This document shows positions 11,551 to 23,017 of a stretch of DNA of 64,000 nucleotides, one piece after another. The position numbers and the translations under genes were made by a program. The first letter of the stretch is position 1. Each line of letters starts with the position of its first letter. The notes beneath the pieces are model-generated. The model did no database searches and was not told where the DNA came from. It saw only the letters and a list, made by a program, of their open reading frames with translations. Origin of the DNA: Schistocerca nitens (Eukaryota > Arthropoda > Insecta > Orthoptera > Acrididae); NCBI RefSeq assembly GCF_023898315.1, contig NC_064615.1, positions 910,134,742-910,198,741 on the forward strand, given 5' to 3'.

Positions 11551-12859
11551 CGAGGTGCATTCAAGTTCTAAGGCCTCCGATTTTTTTTCTCCTGACTGGA
11601 AAGAGATAGAAACATGCGCATTGTTTTAAAATGAGGCTGCGTTCATTGTCAATACGTCCCAGAGATGGCAGCGCCGTACGGCAGATGGAATTTTACGCCA
11701 GTGGCGAGAATAAGAACTGTTTTAAATACTTAAAATGGCGACGTTTTCCTTACTTGAACAGCGTGTAATCATTCGTTTTCTGAATTTGCATGGTGTGAAA
11801 CCAATTGAAATTCATCGACAGTTGAAGGAGACATGTGGTGATGGAGTTATGGATGTGTCGAAAGTGCGTTCGTGGGTGCGACAGTTTAATGAAGGCAGAA
11901 CATCGTGTGACAACAAACCGAAACAACCTCAGGCTCGCACAAGCCGGTCTGACGACATGATCGAGAACGTGGAGAGAATTGTTTTGGGGGATCGCCGAAT
12001 GACTGTTGAACAGATCGCCTCCAGAGTTGGCATTTCTGTGGGTTCTGTGCACACAATCCTGCATGACGACCTGAAAATGCGAAAAGTGTCATCCAGGTGG
12101 GTGCCACGAATGCTGACGGACGACCACAGGGCTGCCCGTTGGCATGTTGCCAAGCAATGTTGACGCACAACGACAGCACGAATGGGACTTTCTTTTCGTC
12201 GGTTGTGACAATGGATGAGACGTGGATGCCATTTTTCAATCCAGAAACAAAGCGCCAGTCAGCTCAATGGAAGCACACAGATTCACCGCCACCAAAAAAA
12301 TTTCGGGTAACCGCCAGTGCTGAAAAAATGATGGTGTCCATGTTCTGGGACAGCGAGGGTGTAATCCTTATCCATTGCGTTCCAAAGGGTACTACAGTAA
12401 CAGGTGCATCCTACGAAAGTGTTTTGAAGAACAAATTCCTTCCTGCACTGCAACAAAAACGTCCGGGAAGGGCTGCGCGTGTGCTGTTTCACCAAGACAA
12501 CGCACCCGCACTTCGAGCTAATGTTACGCAACAGTTTCTTCGTGATAACAACTTTGAAGTGATTCCTCATGCTCCCTACTCACCTGACCTAGAGACTTTT
12601 GGCTTTTTCCAACAATGAAAGACACTCTCCGTGGCCGCACATTCACCGGCCGTGCTGCTATTGCCTCAGCGATTTTCCAGTGGTCAAAACAGACTCCTAA
12701 AGAAGCCTTCACCGCTGCCATGGAATCATGGCGTCAGCGTTGTGAAAAATGTGTACGTCTGCAGGGCGATTACGTCGAGAAGTAACGCCAGTTTCATCGA
12801 TTTCGGGTGAGTAGTTAATTAGAAAAAAATCGGAGGCCTTAGAACTTGAATGCACCTCG
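11551..12859 (+). mobile_element. mariner DNA transposon with 37-38 bp inverted repeats
   Basis: The ends are nearly perfect inverted repeats: cgaggtgcattcaagttcta followed by aggcctccga and a T run at 11551-11588, and the same sequence inverted at 12822-12859 with one base fewer in the T run. TA dinucleotides flank both ends (11549-11550 and 12860-12861), as expected for the mariner/Tc1 superfamily. Total length is 1309 bases, a normal mariner size. It sits inside a minus-strand LINE RT. The good ends and small number of coding lesions suggest a relatively recent arrival. Confidence 0.92.
11735..12785 (+). pseudogene. mariner transposase, frameshifted
   Basis: The frame opens at ATG 11735 and runs 142 codons (to 12163) through the paired helix-turn-helix DNA-binding region: EQRVIIRFLNLHGVKPIEIH, then VEQIASRVGISVGSVHTIL. 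A frameshift near 12150 moves the reading to the next frame. That frame carries the catalytic VTMDETWM (first D, about 12210), FHQDNAPA (second D, about 12490) and PYSPDL (about 12575). A second indel near 12590 shifts again before DFWLFPTMKDTLRGR, which holds the third aspartate. The C-terminus WRQRCEKCVRLQGDYVEK ends at about 12785. The transposase is recognisable end to end but broken by two frameshifts, so it cannot make a complete enzyme as read. Confidence 0.88.
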
Positions 12860-13747
12860 TAGTAGGGAATCCGAGGGGTTGACGTAGTGCTCTCCTGAGG
12901 GTGCGGTTCTGCAGCCTCTGGAGTTTGTCCAGGTGCTGCTTCGCAGCATATCCCCAGACAGAGCATGCATACACCATTACTGACCGTATCAGGGCCTGAT
13001 ATACATTCACACCCACAGAGCAGGGAAGGAAGCTGGTTGAGTTGAGGACTGGGTATAGGATGGACATTCTGGCACAGACCTTCCTGTGGACCTCGTCTAT
13101 GTGGGTTTCCACATAAGACGAGGGTCCAAGGTTATGCCAACGTACAGTTCTGCGCCAGGGGAGTTGGGTTCCGGTTAGGTGAAGATGTAAAGGAGACCAT
13201 TGAGGAGGTCCACGCCTTCTGAGCCTTCAGGTGATCAGCATAGCCTGTGTCTTTTCAGAGTTGATGATAATGCGCCAACGACAAGTCAATTTTTCTGCAT
13301 CATCTAAAACCCTTTGTAGCCTACGGATGACCAGGTCATTGTTTGCATTTTGTGTGTAAAAGGCTTTGTCATCTGCGGACTGTGCTGTGTGCACCAGGGG
13401 GCCACTCGCATGTCCGCAGTGTACAGATTGTACAAAACAGGCCCTAGGACCGATCCCTGTGGTACTCCAGCACGAATATGGCTTTTGGTGAGGTGGCGGT
13501 TTCTACTTTGACAGAGAAAGTTCTATTCGTGAGATAGCTTTTGATCTGCTTAACTTGTGGGTGGGTGTGGAGGGCCTCCACTTAATATTTGCAAGAAACG
13601 TGAGCTTCCGTCTAGAATGGCACTTCCCCTCTAGTGCTAAGCACTTCACCTACAACGTCTGCCCGTAACCCCCATCATTACCGCTCCCCCCACGCCTACC
13701 ATGCCGACAGCGCGTCTACCGGCCATGGTATTTTGCACGGATTCTAA

Positions 13748-14224
13748 TAGAGTGTGGTTTATCCAAACGTCGGTCGACCGAACGGCCACTTAACCGAACT
13801 GTTGTCATTCGTTCGCGCATGTCGCCCGCAACCCCCCCCCCCACACACACACACACACAGACACACACACCACACCCCGCCCGCCCCTCCCCCCGCCGCT
13901 AAGGTCTTGAATAAAATTTTGGGTATGGCGAAAACTTCTCAAAGTCTAATTGAAAATGACGAACAGAATGATACGTCTGAAATGCTCAATATGCTGAACG
14001 AACTCAACTGCCATGAATGTGACGAAGAACACGACGTAGAATGGTTTAGTATCGACGATGCAAATCCAGGGCATAAAATCATGCCTGACAGCAAAATTAT
14101 AAACCTCGTCAGTAGTAAAGCTGACACCACTAGCGTCTCATTAACTAATTGTCCAGAAAATGAAGATAAAAATTTACCAGCTGCTTCTGAAGCATTTACA
14201 AGTTTAGGTATTGCCTTCCAATGA
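13748..14224 (+). pseudogene. Tigger/pogo-like transposon remnant with transposase C-terminus
   Basis: From about 13905 the plus strand encodes VLNKILGMAKTSQSL, then VEWFSIDDANPGHKIMPDSK, then an acidic tail ending SLGIAFQ at a stop (14222-14224). The 'W..DDANPGH..M.D..I' pattern resembles the acidic C-terminal tail of Tigger/jerky-type DDE proteins. Just upstream (13757-13830) the sequence tttatccaaacg, then gaccgaacggccacttaacc, resembles Tigger-type terminal sequence. A C/CA-rich microsatellite lies between. This suggests an internally deleted element lacking the catalytic core. No right terminus was found. Confidence 0.45.
13830..13896. repeat. C-rich and (CA)n microsatellite
   Basis: A run of C residues followed by a (CA) tract with one G interruption and then a second C-rich stretch. 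It lies in the middle of the Tigger-like remnant. Confidence 0.9.
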
Positions 14225-14969
14225 AGCTCAAGATGAAAGCGACCAGTATCAGTAACTGTCCTGGTAAAAGTGCATGACTTCACTGCTCACAAATGGGTAG
14301 GTTTGTTCAGACAGACGTAAATTAAGGCTTTCTTAAGCATTAATTCTATATATATGTACTGCGCATGAGAAGTCCATATGTACTACATATTTTTTGTTTA
14401 TTAGGCTGTACTACATAAATGCCTACGGCACTTGTCTTTGTAACAATAAAAGAAATTTATATTATTATAAACATACGAGGGTGTAATGGGTATAATTGCA
14501 GATAGTTCTATTGCCGACTGAGCAGTGTTTATGTCATTTGCAGATTAATAATTGGAGCCGTTACAAGCTGTATGTTTTTAGCTTTAGTTGCACCTCCAAG
14601 TAAGTAAGGCAAGAGCAAGTCATTAATATTTATTTTCTCCTGGGCAGCAGGTCAGGTATTGAACTGAAGACCTGTAGTCGCAAACTTGTTAGTCTATATT
14701 GACAGGGTTGCCCACTCAGTGATGCACTTATGACCTTGCGGAAAACATCAGGTAGTAAATTATGTGACATTTATGCTGTAAGACTGTTCTACGCATAGAA
14801 AAACAGCCAGCACACTGACTTATGTACATATTAAGGTTCCATACATAAAAATATATGCACTACCAGTTACACCCTGTATATAGTTTTTATTGGTAACTTG
14901 GCAAATAAAAGTATACAGTTCGATTATCAGAATAAATCTCTTTTCTGAACAGCCACGTCGCCCAATTAA
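14225..14969. other. intergenic, nothing recognised
   Basis: No gene seen. The first part may be the untranslated end of the Tigger-like remnant (aataaa near 14446). The rest is unassigned AT-rich sequence. Confidence 0.35.
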
Positions 14970-15660
14970 TTCAGAAAATTGTCTCCCTACTGTACATGTC
15001 TTGCCATCGCATGCTCTGTAGGAGACGAATCAGGCGGCTGGGCAGGCAGATCAGGGATCCATACATGTCTCAAGACGTCTGATGTGTTAACTACAATGTT
15101 TATCTGCTGGAATACACCATTGCGTACTCTGGTCATTAAGGGCCTGACAGTGGGGGTTATTAATTTTCCACATACTAATGAGTGTTCACCCTTCTTTTAA
15201 CAGTTACCAAATCAGTCAAGTTGTGATATCCAACAGCACTCTGCACCACAATTCCAAGTATGGTACGGACCCCGCTAATTACTGCTTCCTGTGACCTTAC
15301 ACCACGTTTTGTACGGATACATTAGTGTCGACCTCATCGCTATAAAGAGAAGTGAACTCGCGGCTGAACACAGAACGCCACTAAATGTACCAGGTAGCTC
15401 TGACTAAACCATGCAAGTCTCTATTGTCAGTGGTACGGTATCAGCGGCGAATGAAACTTGGCAGCTCCAAATCGCAGTCCACCTTCTGTTGGCACGTTGG
15501 CATGGTTCGTGGTGGCACACTGCCTGCAACCTGTGGTGTAACTGCCTTGCTGGGAATAAATGTTGTCAACAGAAAATAGCTCTAAGTAAACGTCCTTGCG
15601 AAATATGAATTTTGTCAATGATGGCTGAAATAAATGTTTTCGTAATTTAGTGGAGTAAAT
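14970..15660 (-). pseudogene. Tc1-like transposase fragment, decayed
   Basis: Read on the minus strand, pieces match the C-terminal half of a Tc1-type transposase. There is a FSxESRFCLYSDE-like block near 15340-15370 (first catalytic aspartate region), and ADKHCS-like and LPAQPPDSSPTEHAM pieces near 15000-15100 (the PD.SP.EH motif with the glutamate). Many stops and frameshifts intervene. Neither inverted repeat was identified, so the limits are approximate. The assignment also uses my recollection of a common locust Tc1 family with this order. Confidence 0.5.
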
Positions 15661-17039
15661 CAGTTTCTTCAAAATAATAAATGTTGACCAGAACCTATCT
15701 TCACTCCATTGCTTCGCTGCACGTTCTCAGATGACGTGAAAAGTCAGTTGTTGTTTCAGGTGTACAATCTTACTACAGCACAGAACGCTGCTGAAGACCT
15801 TACATCACACTGGGTCTCCCACACAATTTCTCACGGGTCTTTTATGCTCTTGCTAACAACTGATGTGTTGTTGCATATAGTAAATTCGCTAACTACAGTT
15901 ACAGAAGTTGTTGATAAGTACGAAAAATGTTACTATGGCTATAACTGAAATGTATGAAATATGATACAAAGACGATTACTTATCTCTTGGTTTTATGGAA
16001 AAATAAGTGAAATTATACGAATAAACAATGTTGATTACATTTTTGTTAATCACAGTGAAACTACATCATTCCAAGTATTCCTGCCACGTACACTATTTCA
16101 AATATGTGTACATTATTCTTTTAGTGTGAATAGAATTTCGGTATATAATACAGCAGTGCAAATAAACACTTTGTTTGCATTGTTAATCTGGTTTCGTTTT
16201 ATGAATTGCAGTAATAACGAGGTAATTAGATGTTGTTATGTTAGCCAATAGCGTAGCAAGCTGACAGTATGATAACATAACCTAACATAACAGAACATAA
16301 CCTCAACATAACCTCACCTTGCATGCACTGTCGCAGCTAGCAAGCCACTCCTGCCCTTACTACCCATCCTACTGTTGCAGCTTTTTTTTTTTTTTTCCTT
16401 GGCTCTTGCCTTGGCACTTTTTTTCCTCTGTCCTTACAAACTGTTACCTTCGATCGCTTTCGTCCACTTACTGTCTCCTGATGGACCATGTCAATGGGTA
16501 ATCGTACCCAGATGCATCGACATCACAGCCTGCATCCTGTGACTCCTGTTCAACAGCTAAAATACGGAGGCGACAGTAAAACTTTTGGTCTGGTCACCTC
16601 GTTGGTGTGGGTGTGGAGGCGCCCCATCCTACAAAAAGTATGATAATCAAAGTTATTACAAATTTTAAACATTACAATTACAGTATATTTGGTATCTCTT
16701 TTGTTATTCTATTGTTCGCAAATGGAAAGTCCTACCTGCAGTTAAACGAATCAACAATACATGTTCCTATCAGTGTACATAAGATCAGTAAGTTCTTTTA
16801 CATGAAGTTGTTGATTACAGACCTCAAGAGGTGAAATTACTTATAAGGGTCCTACCTAAAACATAACATGTAATCAAGTAATCCAAACAAGCTCTGAAAT
16901 CGTATGAAAAATGAGCTGCTACGTCTCGAATCATTGCCCAGTTTTAGAATGCCATCTGTTCATCATAAATAGCCAACAATTCAAGTCTTCTCATGGTGTA
17001 GTCCCGAAAGGATCCATGCCTCTTTCTTTGTCACATTTT
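15661..17039. other. intergenic with low-complexity tracts
   Basis: No gene recognised. It holds a short degenerate tandem array of AACATAACCT-like units at about 16270-16318 and a T run at 16381-16396. The T run precedes a T/C-rich stretch that produces a spurious hydrophobic ORF. Confidence 0.4.
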
Positions 17040-17620
17040 TATCTGAATGGGGCGAAAAGTGGCAACTGGTTTCAGTAAGAAAAAGTGTGACATCACCCAC
17101 AAGAATACAAAAAGAAATCCGTCAAACTTTTGTTCCACTATAAATCACACAAATTTAAAGGTTGTCAATTCAACTAAATATCTAGGAATTACAATTAAGA
17201 ACAACTTAAGGTGGAATGACCCCAGAGATATTGTTGTGGGGAAGGCAAACGATAGAGTATGTTGTAAGATGGCAAGAACTATGCCCCTTACATGGAGTCA
17301 TTAAAGATCACCTAACTCACGTTGAGCGAACACTAGGGCTGAACAAAAATGACTGACAAGGCACAACACATCTTGTAGAGGGTATAGTATGGACGTATTG
17401 GAATAATTAACGCTGGGTGATGGTTTTAAAGTAATTCACATGACATGAAAACTTTGTGGAAACGCGTCGATTTACTGGAGGCTGGTTTACCCCAGGGAAG
17501 TATTCGAGTTGACCACCGTGGCCGGCGGGGGAGCGGCGAAGGAAACCAACAATAGGCAGCTTAGGGCGGCTCAAACTCTTGAGAAAGCAGTAACGGTGCG
17601 CGACCTCCAGCTGCCTTAAG

Positions 17621-17788
17621 ATGAGTGACAGTGAGGGGGTGGTTGATCCCGACTCCATGCTGGTGTATCGGGAAACAGACGGAGAACTTATACGCCTGTT
17701 GATAAATGTCCATCGTCCCGTTTCCTGTGAAACCTGCGAGAAAGCCGGGCAAAGCGGTCAACAGAGGTCAAAATATGTGTGTTCGTGA
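17621..17788 (+). other. short ORF inside the solo LTR, function unknown
   Basis: A 55-codon frame starts MSDSEGVVDPDSML and contains HRPVSCETCEKAGQS, with a Cys-x2-Cys pair. It lies in the region that would be U3 of the LTR. I do not recognise it. It may be chance, or a piece of a gag leader if the insert is an internally deleted element. Confidence 0.2.
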
Positions 17789-17963
17789 CTATAGCAACTT
17801 CACGCTGAATTCACGGTCCGCAGAGTCTGAAGTAAATCAGGTGAAGAACGACAGAATGAAATAAGCCGGCCTCCGATGGGAACGTAGGACCAAGGAATTT
17901 GAAGTACTCTCCTGGGAGTCAGAATTCCGGAAAACTTGGTGTTTGTGCAGACACTAACCTTGA

Positions 17964-18168
17964 GGCCGGCCGCGGTGGTCTAGCGGTTCTGGCGCTGCAG
18001 TCCGGAACCGCGGGACTGCTACGGTCGCAGGTTCGAATCCTGCCTCGGGCATGGGTGTGTGTGATGTCCTTAGGTTAGTTAGGTTTAAGTAGTTCTAAGT
18101 TCTAGGGGACTTATGACCTAAGATGTTGAGTCCCATAGTGCTCAGAGCCATTTGAACCATTTGAACCA
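17964..18168 (+). repeat. tRNA-derived SINE with perfect 11 bp target duplication
   Basis: The element starts ggccggccgcggtggtctag and contains the B-box-like ggttcgaatcc and the shared body. It ends in a repeated ttgaacca. It is flanked by the identical direct repeat actaaccttga at 17953-17963 and 18169-18179. It lies inside the solo LTR, so it is younger than that insertion. Confidence 0.93.
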
Positions 18169-19459
18169 ACTAACCTTGATGGGTGGCCTGGGGGGAGCTA
18201 AATAGAAGAAGTTGAGAGGAAGGGAAATTTTGTGGGAATTTGTTCACTTCCCAGAGCAGGCATTGATCGGTGCTGGGAAGCGACACATAATTAAAGCGAC
18301 TTGTGCTGCAATTGGCGTAAGTGGTTTTGCTGGAGGGGAAACCGAGGCGAAGAGTGGACTGGCAGAAGTCTTGGTAGAGGTCTTCCGTTCCCAGCTTGCC
18401 TAGAGTGCGGACGTGGCGTTCTTTACTCAGCTTGCCTGAGAAAGAGTGAGCATCTCTGCAGTTTAGGACTTAGCAAATGGAACGATTGAGCTTGGAGATA
18501 TAAAGTTTTGTTTCAGCTATGTACTGAGCAAGATAGCTAGGAGTGAATAGACGAGCGCAGCCTTGTAGCACCACGAGGTCGGCCTACATCCACACAACGA
18601 CGCTGCTCCGCCACGCTGTATTTGGTGATATTGCGCCCGCTCCGGCCACTGATTAATTTGTAGGATCACGTGGGCAAAGTTTCCACGGGGGTTTCATGGG
18701 CCGTGTATTGTAGAATGCTTCTCGCACATTGCATTACGCCTGGGTCAGTCGATAGGAATTACTTTTTATTTATTGCGCTTTACTCCACGCAAACGCAATT
18801 TATTACCACTGCCTGTTAGGAGAGTCATGTAATGTGATGATTGAAGGTCGTGAGTTAAAATAAATCTGAGCTAATCGACTGCATCTGTTTTCAATCAAGT
18901 AGTTGAAATCCCAAGTCACTTTCTTAATTAATTTTATGTTCACATTCGCATCTGGTGTTCAATAGCTGAATATATCATCAATGTGCACCCCTTTTTAATT
19001 AAAAAGGGATCAATTCTGAACCAATTAATGTCAACACTGCCACCGCAGTTCAATCAGGAGTCACAGAGCCATATTACTTTTTTGCGTTATCCGATATTGC
19101 GGCAGTTTTGCGCTCTCTGTTGATCTGTTAGTCAATTAGTTGGGGTGAACATACGCCAAAACCAGCTAAGTGACGGGTGGGGTGTTACAATGTTTTATTG
19201 GCAGAACACTTAGAAGACACAACAGGGCCATTAAAGAGATTGCCTACACCGCGCTTGTTCGACCTGTGTTGGAGTACTGCTATGTTGTGTGGGATCCTTA
19301 CCAGAGAGGATTTGCAGAGGACATCGAAAAGTTCAAAGACGGGCAGCTCGTTTTGTCTTATCTGGAAATAGGTGTCAGAGTGTGACGAATATGATAAAAT
19401 AATTAGGATAGCAATAATTAAAACAAAGGCGTTTTTCGTCGCGGCGACATCTTTTCGCT

Positions 19460-19650
19460 GGCCTCTGTGGCCGAGTGGATCTAGGCGCTTCAGTCGGAAC
19501 CACGAGGCTGCTAAGGTCGCTGGTTCGAATCCTGCTGCGGGCATGGATATGTGTTATGTCCTTAGGTTTAAGTAGTTCTAAGTCTAGGGGACTGATGACC
19601 TCAGATGTTAAGTCCCATAGTGCTTAGAGCCATCTGAACCATTTTTTTAT
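19460..19650 (+). repeat. tRNA-derived SINE (divergent head) inside the LINE 3' end
   Basis: The head ggcctctgtggccgagtgga differs from the common copies. The body lacks one ttagttagg unit, and the tail ends gagccatctgaacca plus a T run. The direct repeat atcttttc occurs at 19449-19456 and 19651-19658, with further partial matching beside it, marking the target duplication in the LINE. Confidence 0.88.
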
Positions 19651-20059
19651 ATCTTTTCACAAACTTTCTGTAACCACCTTTCTCCTCTGAATGCGAAAAA
19701 TATTTCATTGTGCCATCCTACAAATGGATAAATGATCAGAATTATAAAATATGAGAATTCAGAGCTATACAAAAAGATTTAAGTGTTAATTTTTCCCAGG
19801 CACTGTTAGAGAGGGGAATGGTAGATAAGTAGTCTGAAGGTGGTTTGATGAACCCCTTGCCAGGCTCTTAAGAGTGAATTCCAGAGTACTCATGTAGATG
19901 TAGATGTCACTGAACGTTCTGCAGTCACTGCAATACAGCCCACTGCCTGTGTGATCTGTCGGCAGGCTGTCCTGAGTTCTAATGATTCCAGCTATCTCAT
20001 AGTCTGAAAGATAACGCAGACCAAAAAGGAGAGAGGTCATGGGGGTTATGAGCCCTTAA

Positions 20060-20935
20060 ATTTTTGTATGGAAACGATTCTGTTTTTACACAGGAAGCGT
20101 GTTAAGAAAATAACGGTAACATTGGTATTTTGGAAAGAATTCTTTTTATTCATATACACTAATGTTATCCCTTTTAAAATAGTCCCTGTTAAATTTTATA
20201 TCGTTATAGCACCGCTTTCTCCAATCCCAGAAACACTTCTGGAACTCGGTCTTTGGGATAACTTTTAGCTCTCTCAGCGATGAGTTTCTAATCTCGTCCA
20301 TTCTTGTAAAACAATTGCCTCTTAAAGTTTCTTTATTCTTGGGAAGAAGAAAAAAGCCACATGGGGCCATGTCTGGCGAATATGGAGGCTGGGCCATCCT
20401 TAAAGTATTGTCTTTGGCCAAACATTCACGAACAAAGGAATGTGAGCATGTGCATTAATATGTCGTAAAAGCCATAGTTTGCTTCGCAGTTTTTTTCGGA
20501 TTGCTTCATACAAACAGCGTTGAACTTGTGCATATTACTCCATACTGCTCATTCGCATTTGTGGCAAGAACGGGTGGTGCGCCAAGGTGTTAAAAATGAA
20601 GAACATAGTGAACGTAACCTTTACGTTTGGCCGTATTTGCCGAGCCTTGATTGGTCTTGGCAATCCCTAATGCTTCCAGTGGAACGACTGTGCCTTAGTT
20701 TCGACGTCACATCCATAACTCCATGTTTTATCACCTGTTAGGGCACATTTCCATAGTTTTGCATCGTTGTTGACTTCGTCTAACGACTACTGAGCAATTT
20801 GAACTCGCCTCTATTTTTACTCGATATCCAACAGTTTTTGTACAAATATCTCTGTCACACATTTCATACATAAAACAGCCAAAAGAAATCATGGCATGAG
20901 AGAAATGGAATACCAACACCATCAGCGACTTCTCT
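20060..20935 (-). pseudogene. mariner-like transposase remnant
   Basis: On the minus strand, frameshifted pieces follow mariner order. They are TGDKTWSYGCDVETKAQSFH (20680-20745; the first catalytic D of the usual 'DETW' appears as DKTW), IKARQIRPNVKVTFTMFF (about 20580-20640), and the block QPPYSPDMAPCGFFLLP (20345-20400), which holds the third-acid region. The C-terminal ELKVIPKTEFQKCFWDWRKR follows (20200-20290), then DYF.RDN near 20160. Multiple stops and frameshifts, a DKTW change and a C-G-F in place of C-D-F show it is inactive. It differs in sequence from the mariner at 11551-12859. Inverted repeats were not identified. Confidence 0.78.
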
Positions 20936-22490
20936 GATTATGAGTCGGTTATCGTTCTTCTTCTTCTGCTTTTGCGGCCTTCTTGGACTATTTCAGTCAA
21001 TCATTTTTTAGCCATGTTTTTTAGTAGGTTTCTTTCCCAACTACCCAACATCTTTTCATTCGTTCTTATATTTTTTGTCGGTCTTCATCTGTGAATAACC
21101 TTTATATTGTTTGTCGTCTGTTATTTTTGGTTTAAATCTTATGTTTATGTTTTTAAATTTCTTTAAATTTTCTGTTTTGTTTTGCACATCGCCCTGGTTT
21201 AATTCTAGCTCTTTCAGCTCCTCCCTGATTTCCTTTATCCACCCTACTTGTTGTTTTCATGTTCGAAAGTTTCTCTATAACTTTTCTTGATAATCTGATT
21301 TCTGATGACCTCGTAATGTGAACAAAAAAAGAGATCCTTTTTCCCATATAGGATCTGTTAATGGCTACAGTTTGCTGTACGCCACTTATTTGACAGTATC
21401 CACCACCACTACTCATCTTTTTGATATTTTTTATTTACCCAAGTTCTAGCTATTCTTCTATTTTTAGGATTTTTATCGATTGTTTTCCTGTGTGACTCTG
21501 GAAAGAGATACATTTCTGTATGCAGTTCTGGTTGAACCACCGTCTTGTAAAGTTTTAATTTAGTTTTGTTTGATAGAAATTTTTTGTTGTATGTACACCA
21601 TATTAATTTGTGAGCTTTTATCATTTTGCTAGTTCTTGCTTGCGATGCTGGTTTCTTGTCGAAGTTGTACATTAAAATTTCTCCTAGGTAATTAAACTGT
21701 TTCACTATTTTCAGTTTGTTATTTACCGTTATTTTGAAGATTACGAGTGGATCTGCTACCATTATCTCAGTCTTCTCAGACGATATTTGGAGTCCTATTT
21801 TTTGTGCTGTATGTTGTAGTCTTGTTACTTGATTTCTGGCTTGTTGAATGTTATTAGCAAGTAACGTTAAGAATTCCAAGCAATTTAAGTTTATGTGATA
21901 CTTCTTGAATCCAGTTCTTATGTTCTTCGGATTTTCCTTGTACCATTTCCTCATCACGTACTCGCGTGCACAGTTGAAAATTAACGGCGATTAACCATCT
22001 CCCTATCTTCATCCTGTTTTAATCGTAAATGGCTCAGATATTTAGCGTCTGAACGTTACTTTAGCTTTGGTGCTTGTTAGGCTTAAGTTTATCGTTTTTA
22101 TTAATTTGGGCTGGAGACCAAAATTCCGTAGTACCTTCATCACTGAAGATCTGTGGATACAATCATAACCTTTTGTGAAGTCTACAAAGGTAACAACATG
22201 TTTTTTTTGTCTTCTTTGTTAGTAAACCGTTACCATTTTCAAAGTAATTATCTGTTCTGGGCAACTTCTCGGTTACTGTCCATAATCATTTATTTAATTT
22301 TTTCCACGATTCCAGCGCCTTATGCTGTCCTGGGGTATCCAGGGCGTTTGTCATCTTGAACATTTTTATGGCCTTCTTTGAAATGCTTATACCACTAGTA
22401 ACCCTTGTTTTTCTTATAGCAGAATTAACGTTTCGGAAATTTTGCTGCACTTTATTTCTTTCTTGCAGCAAAATTTAATACAAATTCCCT
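20936..22490 (-). pseudogene. LINE reverse transcriptase, 3' half, decayed
   Basis: The minus strand carries, in several frames, AYDCIHRSS-like residues near 22150, IKTG.R.GDGLSPLIFNCA (about 21970-22020), and the open block 21409-21957. That block has LEFLTLLANNIQQARNQV in place of the usual (F/Y)ADD box, then FNYLGEILMYNFD and LKLYKTVVQPELHTEMYLFP. Downstream (21153-21416) it continues with a typical LINE C-terminal region, and it ends near 20945 in a Lys/Arg-rich coding end (RRPQKQKKK) made of aag repeats. The catalytic aspartates are lost, so the RT is dead. The N-terminal side is missing. Confidence 0.7.
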
Positions 22491-22743
22491 ATTCTATTTT
22501 TAAATGAAATAAACAACCTCCCATACTATAAAGCAACATTACTGACAGCTGGCAACACAATAAATAAGTAGTCATTTACTGCCAGTACTTTCCAGACATG
22601 TTTACCAACATAAAAATGAAAAAATCGCGCGGATCGGACTAATACGCGAAAACACAAAATTACCGTCAGAAACAGTATTTTCCCCCGCCACAGCCACAGT
22701 TTGCAGGCCAGTGTTCACACTGTATTGCTTGATGAATGCCGGT

Positions 22744-22942
22744 AGCCGGTCGCGGTGGCCAAGCGGTTCTAGGCGCTTCAGTCAGGAACCGCGCGACTGC
22801 TACGGTCGCAGGTTCTAATCCTGCCTAGGGCATGGATGTGTGTGATGTCCTTAGGTTAGTTAGGTTTAAGTAGATCTAAGTTCTAGGGGACTGATGACCT
22901 CAGATGTTAAGTCCCATAGTGCTCAGAGCCATTTGAACCATT
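22744..22942 (+). repeat. tRNA-derived SINE
   Basis: The pseudo-tRNA head is agccggtcgcggtggccaag, with a mutated B-box region (ggttctaatcc). The shared body and the gagccatttgaaccatt tail follow. I could not define a clear target duplication. Confidence 0.88.
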
Positions 22943-23017
22943 GTTTTTGTCTTGTGTAAATTGTAATATGTTCAATGGTTTGATTGTTTGCTGCTATTAT
23001 TCTTAAATTGACTCAAA

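Larger units (their letters stand above)
11371..13610 (-). pseudogene. Jockey-like LINE reverse transcriptase, split by a mariner element
   Basis: On the minus strand, 12862-13610 gives RT-type peptides in shifting frames. These are [19 protein letters not shown] (about 13430-13480), a decayed ADDKAF catalytic box (about 13365), and the thumb/C-terminal block EVHRKVCARMSILYPVLNST, YQALIRSVMVYACSVWGYAA and LDKLQRLQNRTLRRALRQPL (12870-13090). The mariner at 11551-12859 inserted just after this block, and the remaining LINE 3' end continues at 11371-11548. The RT is non-functional through frameshifts. Assignment to the Jockey group rests on the C-terminal 'YACSVWGYAA' style. Confidence 0.7.
17263..19189. 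mobile_element. solo LTR (about 1.7 kb without its SINE)
   Basis: The insert begins TGTAAGATGG and ends GGTGTTACA, so the ends are the short inverted pair TGTAA/TTACA with canonical TG...CA. It is flanked by the 4-base direct repeat ATGT (17259-17262 and 19190-19193). Excision of the insert and one ATGT restores the LINE reading frame exactly, which confirms the boundaries. A TATA-like gagatataaag lies at about 18495 and an AATAAA at about 18862, consistent with promoter and polyadenylation signals of an LTR. A SINE occupies 17964-18168. No gag or pol domain was recognised inside, so a solo LTR of a Gypsy-type element is the best reading. A short internally deleted element is possible. Confidence 0.8.
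17040..19915 (+). pseudogene. CR1/Jockey-like LINE 3' part, split by a solo LTR and a SINE
   Basis: The coding part before the LTR (17040-17262) reads LKVVNSTKYLGITIKNNLRW and ends GKANDRV. Removing the insertion 17263-19189 and one ATGT target copy restores the frame directly into CFIGRTLRRHNRAIKEIAYT and then ALVRPVLEYCYVVWDPY (19191-19310), the RT thumb and C-terminus. Frameshifts follow, and the 3' region runs to the terminal repeat catgtagatgtagatgt near 19908. That terminal repeat and the phrase ctgaaggtggtttgatgaac are typical of a very common locust LINE. A SINE at 19460-19650 interrupts the 3' region. The element is 5'-truncated. Confidence 0.8.

Noticed and set aside
13754-13900. 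N-terminal half of the 156-codon ORF as a real protein start
   Set aside because: It translates a C/CA microsatellite and terminal-repeat-like sequence. Only the part from about 13905 resembles a transposase tail.
16268-16320. Telomeric (TTAGG)n array
   Set aside because: The units are AACATAACCT-like and degenerate, not CCTAA/TTAGG, and only about five units are present.
16376-16480. Signal-peptide-like hydrophobic ORF
   Set aside because: The hydrophobic stretch is the translation of a T run. No other support.
17964-18060. tRNA gene
   Set aside because: The A-box and B-box-like segments belong to SINE heads. The same head is repeated across the window followed by the SINE body and has no credible cloverleaf with mature ends. 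The same applies to all other copies.
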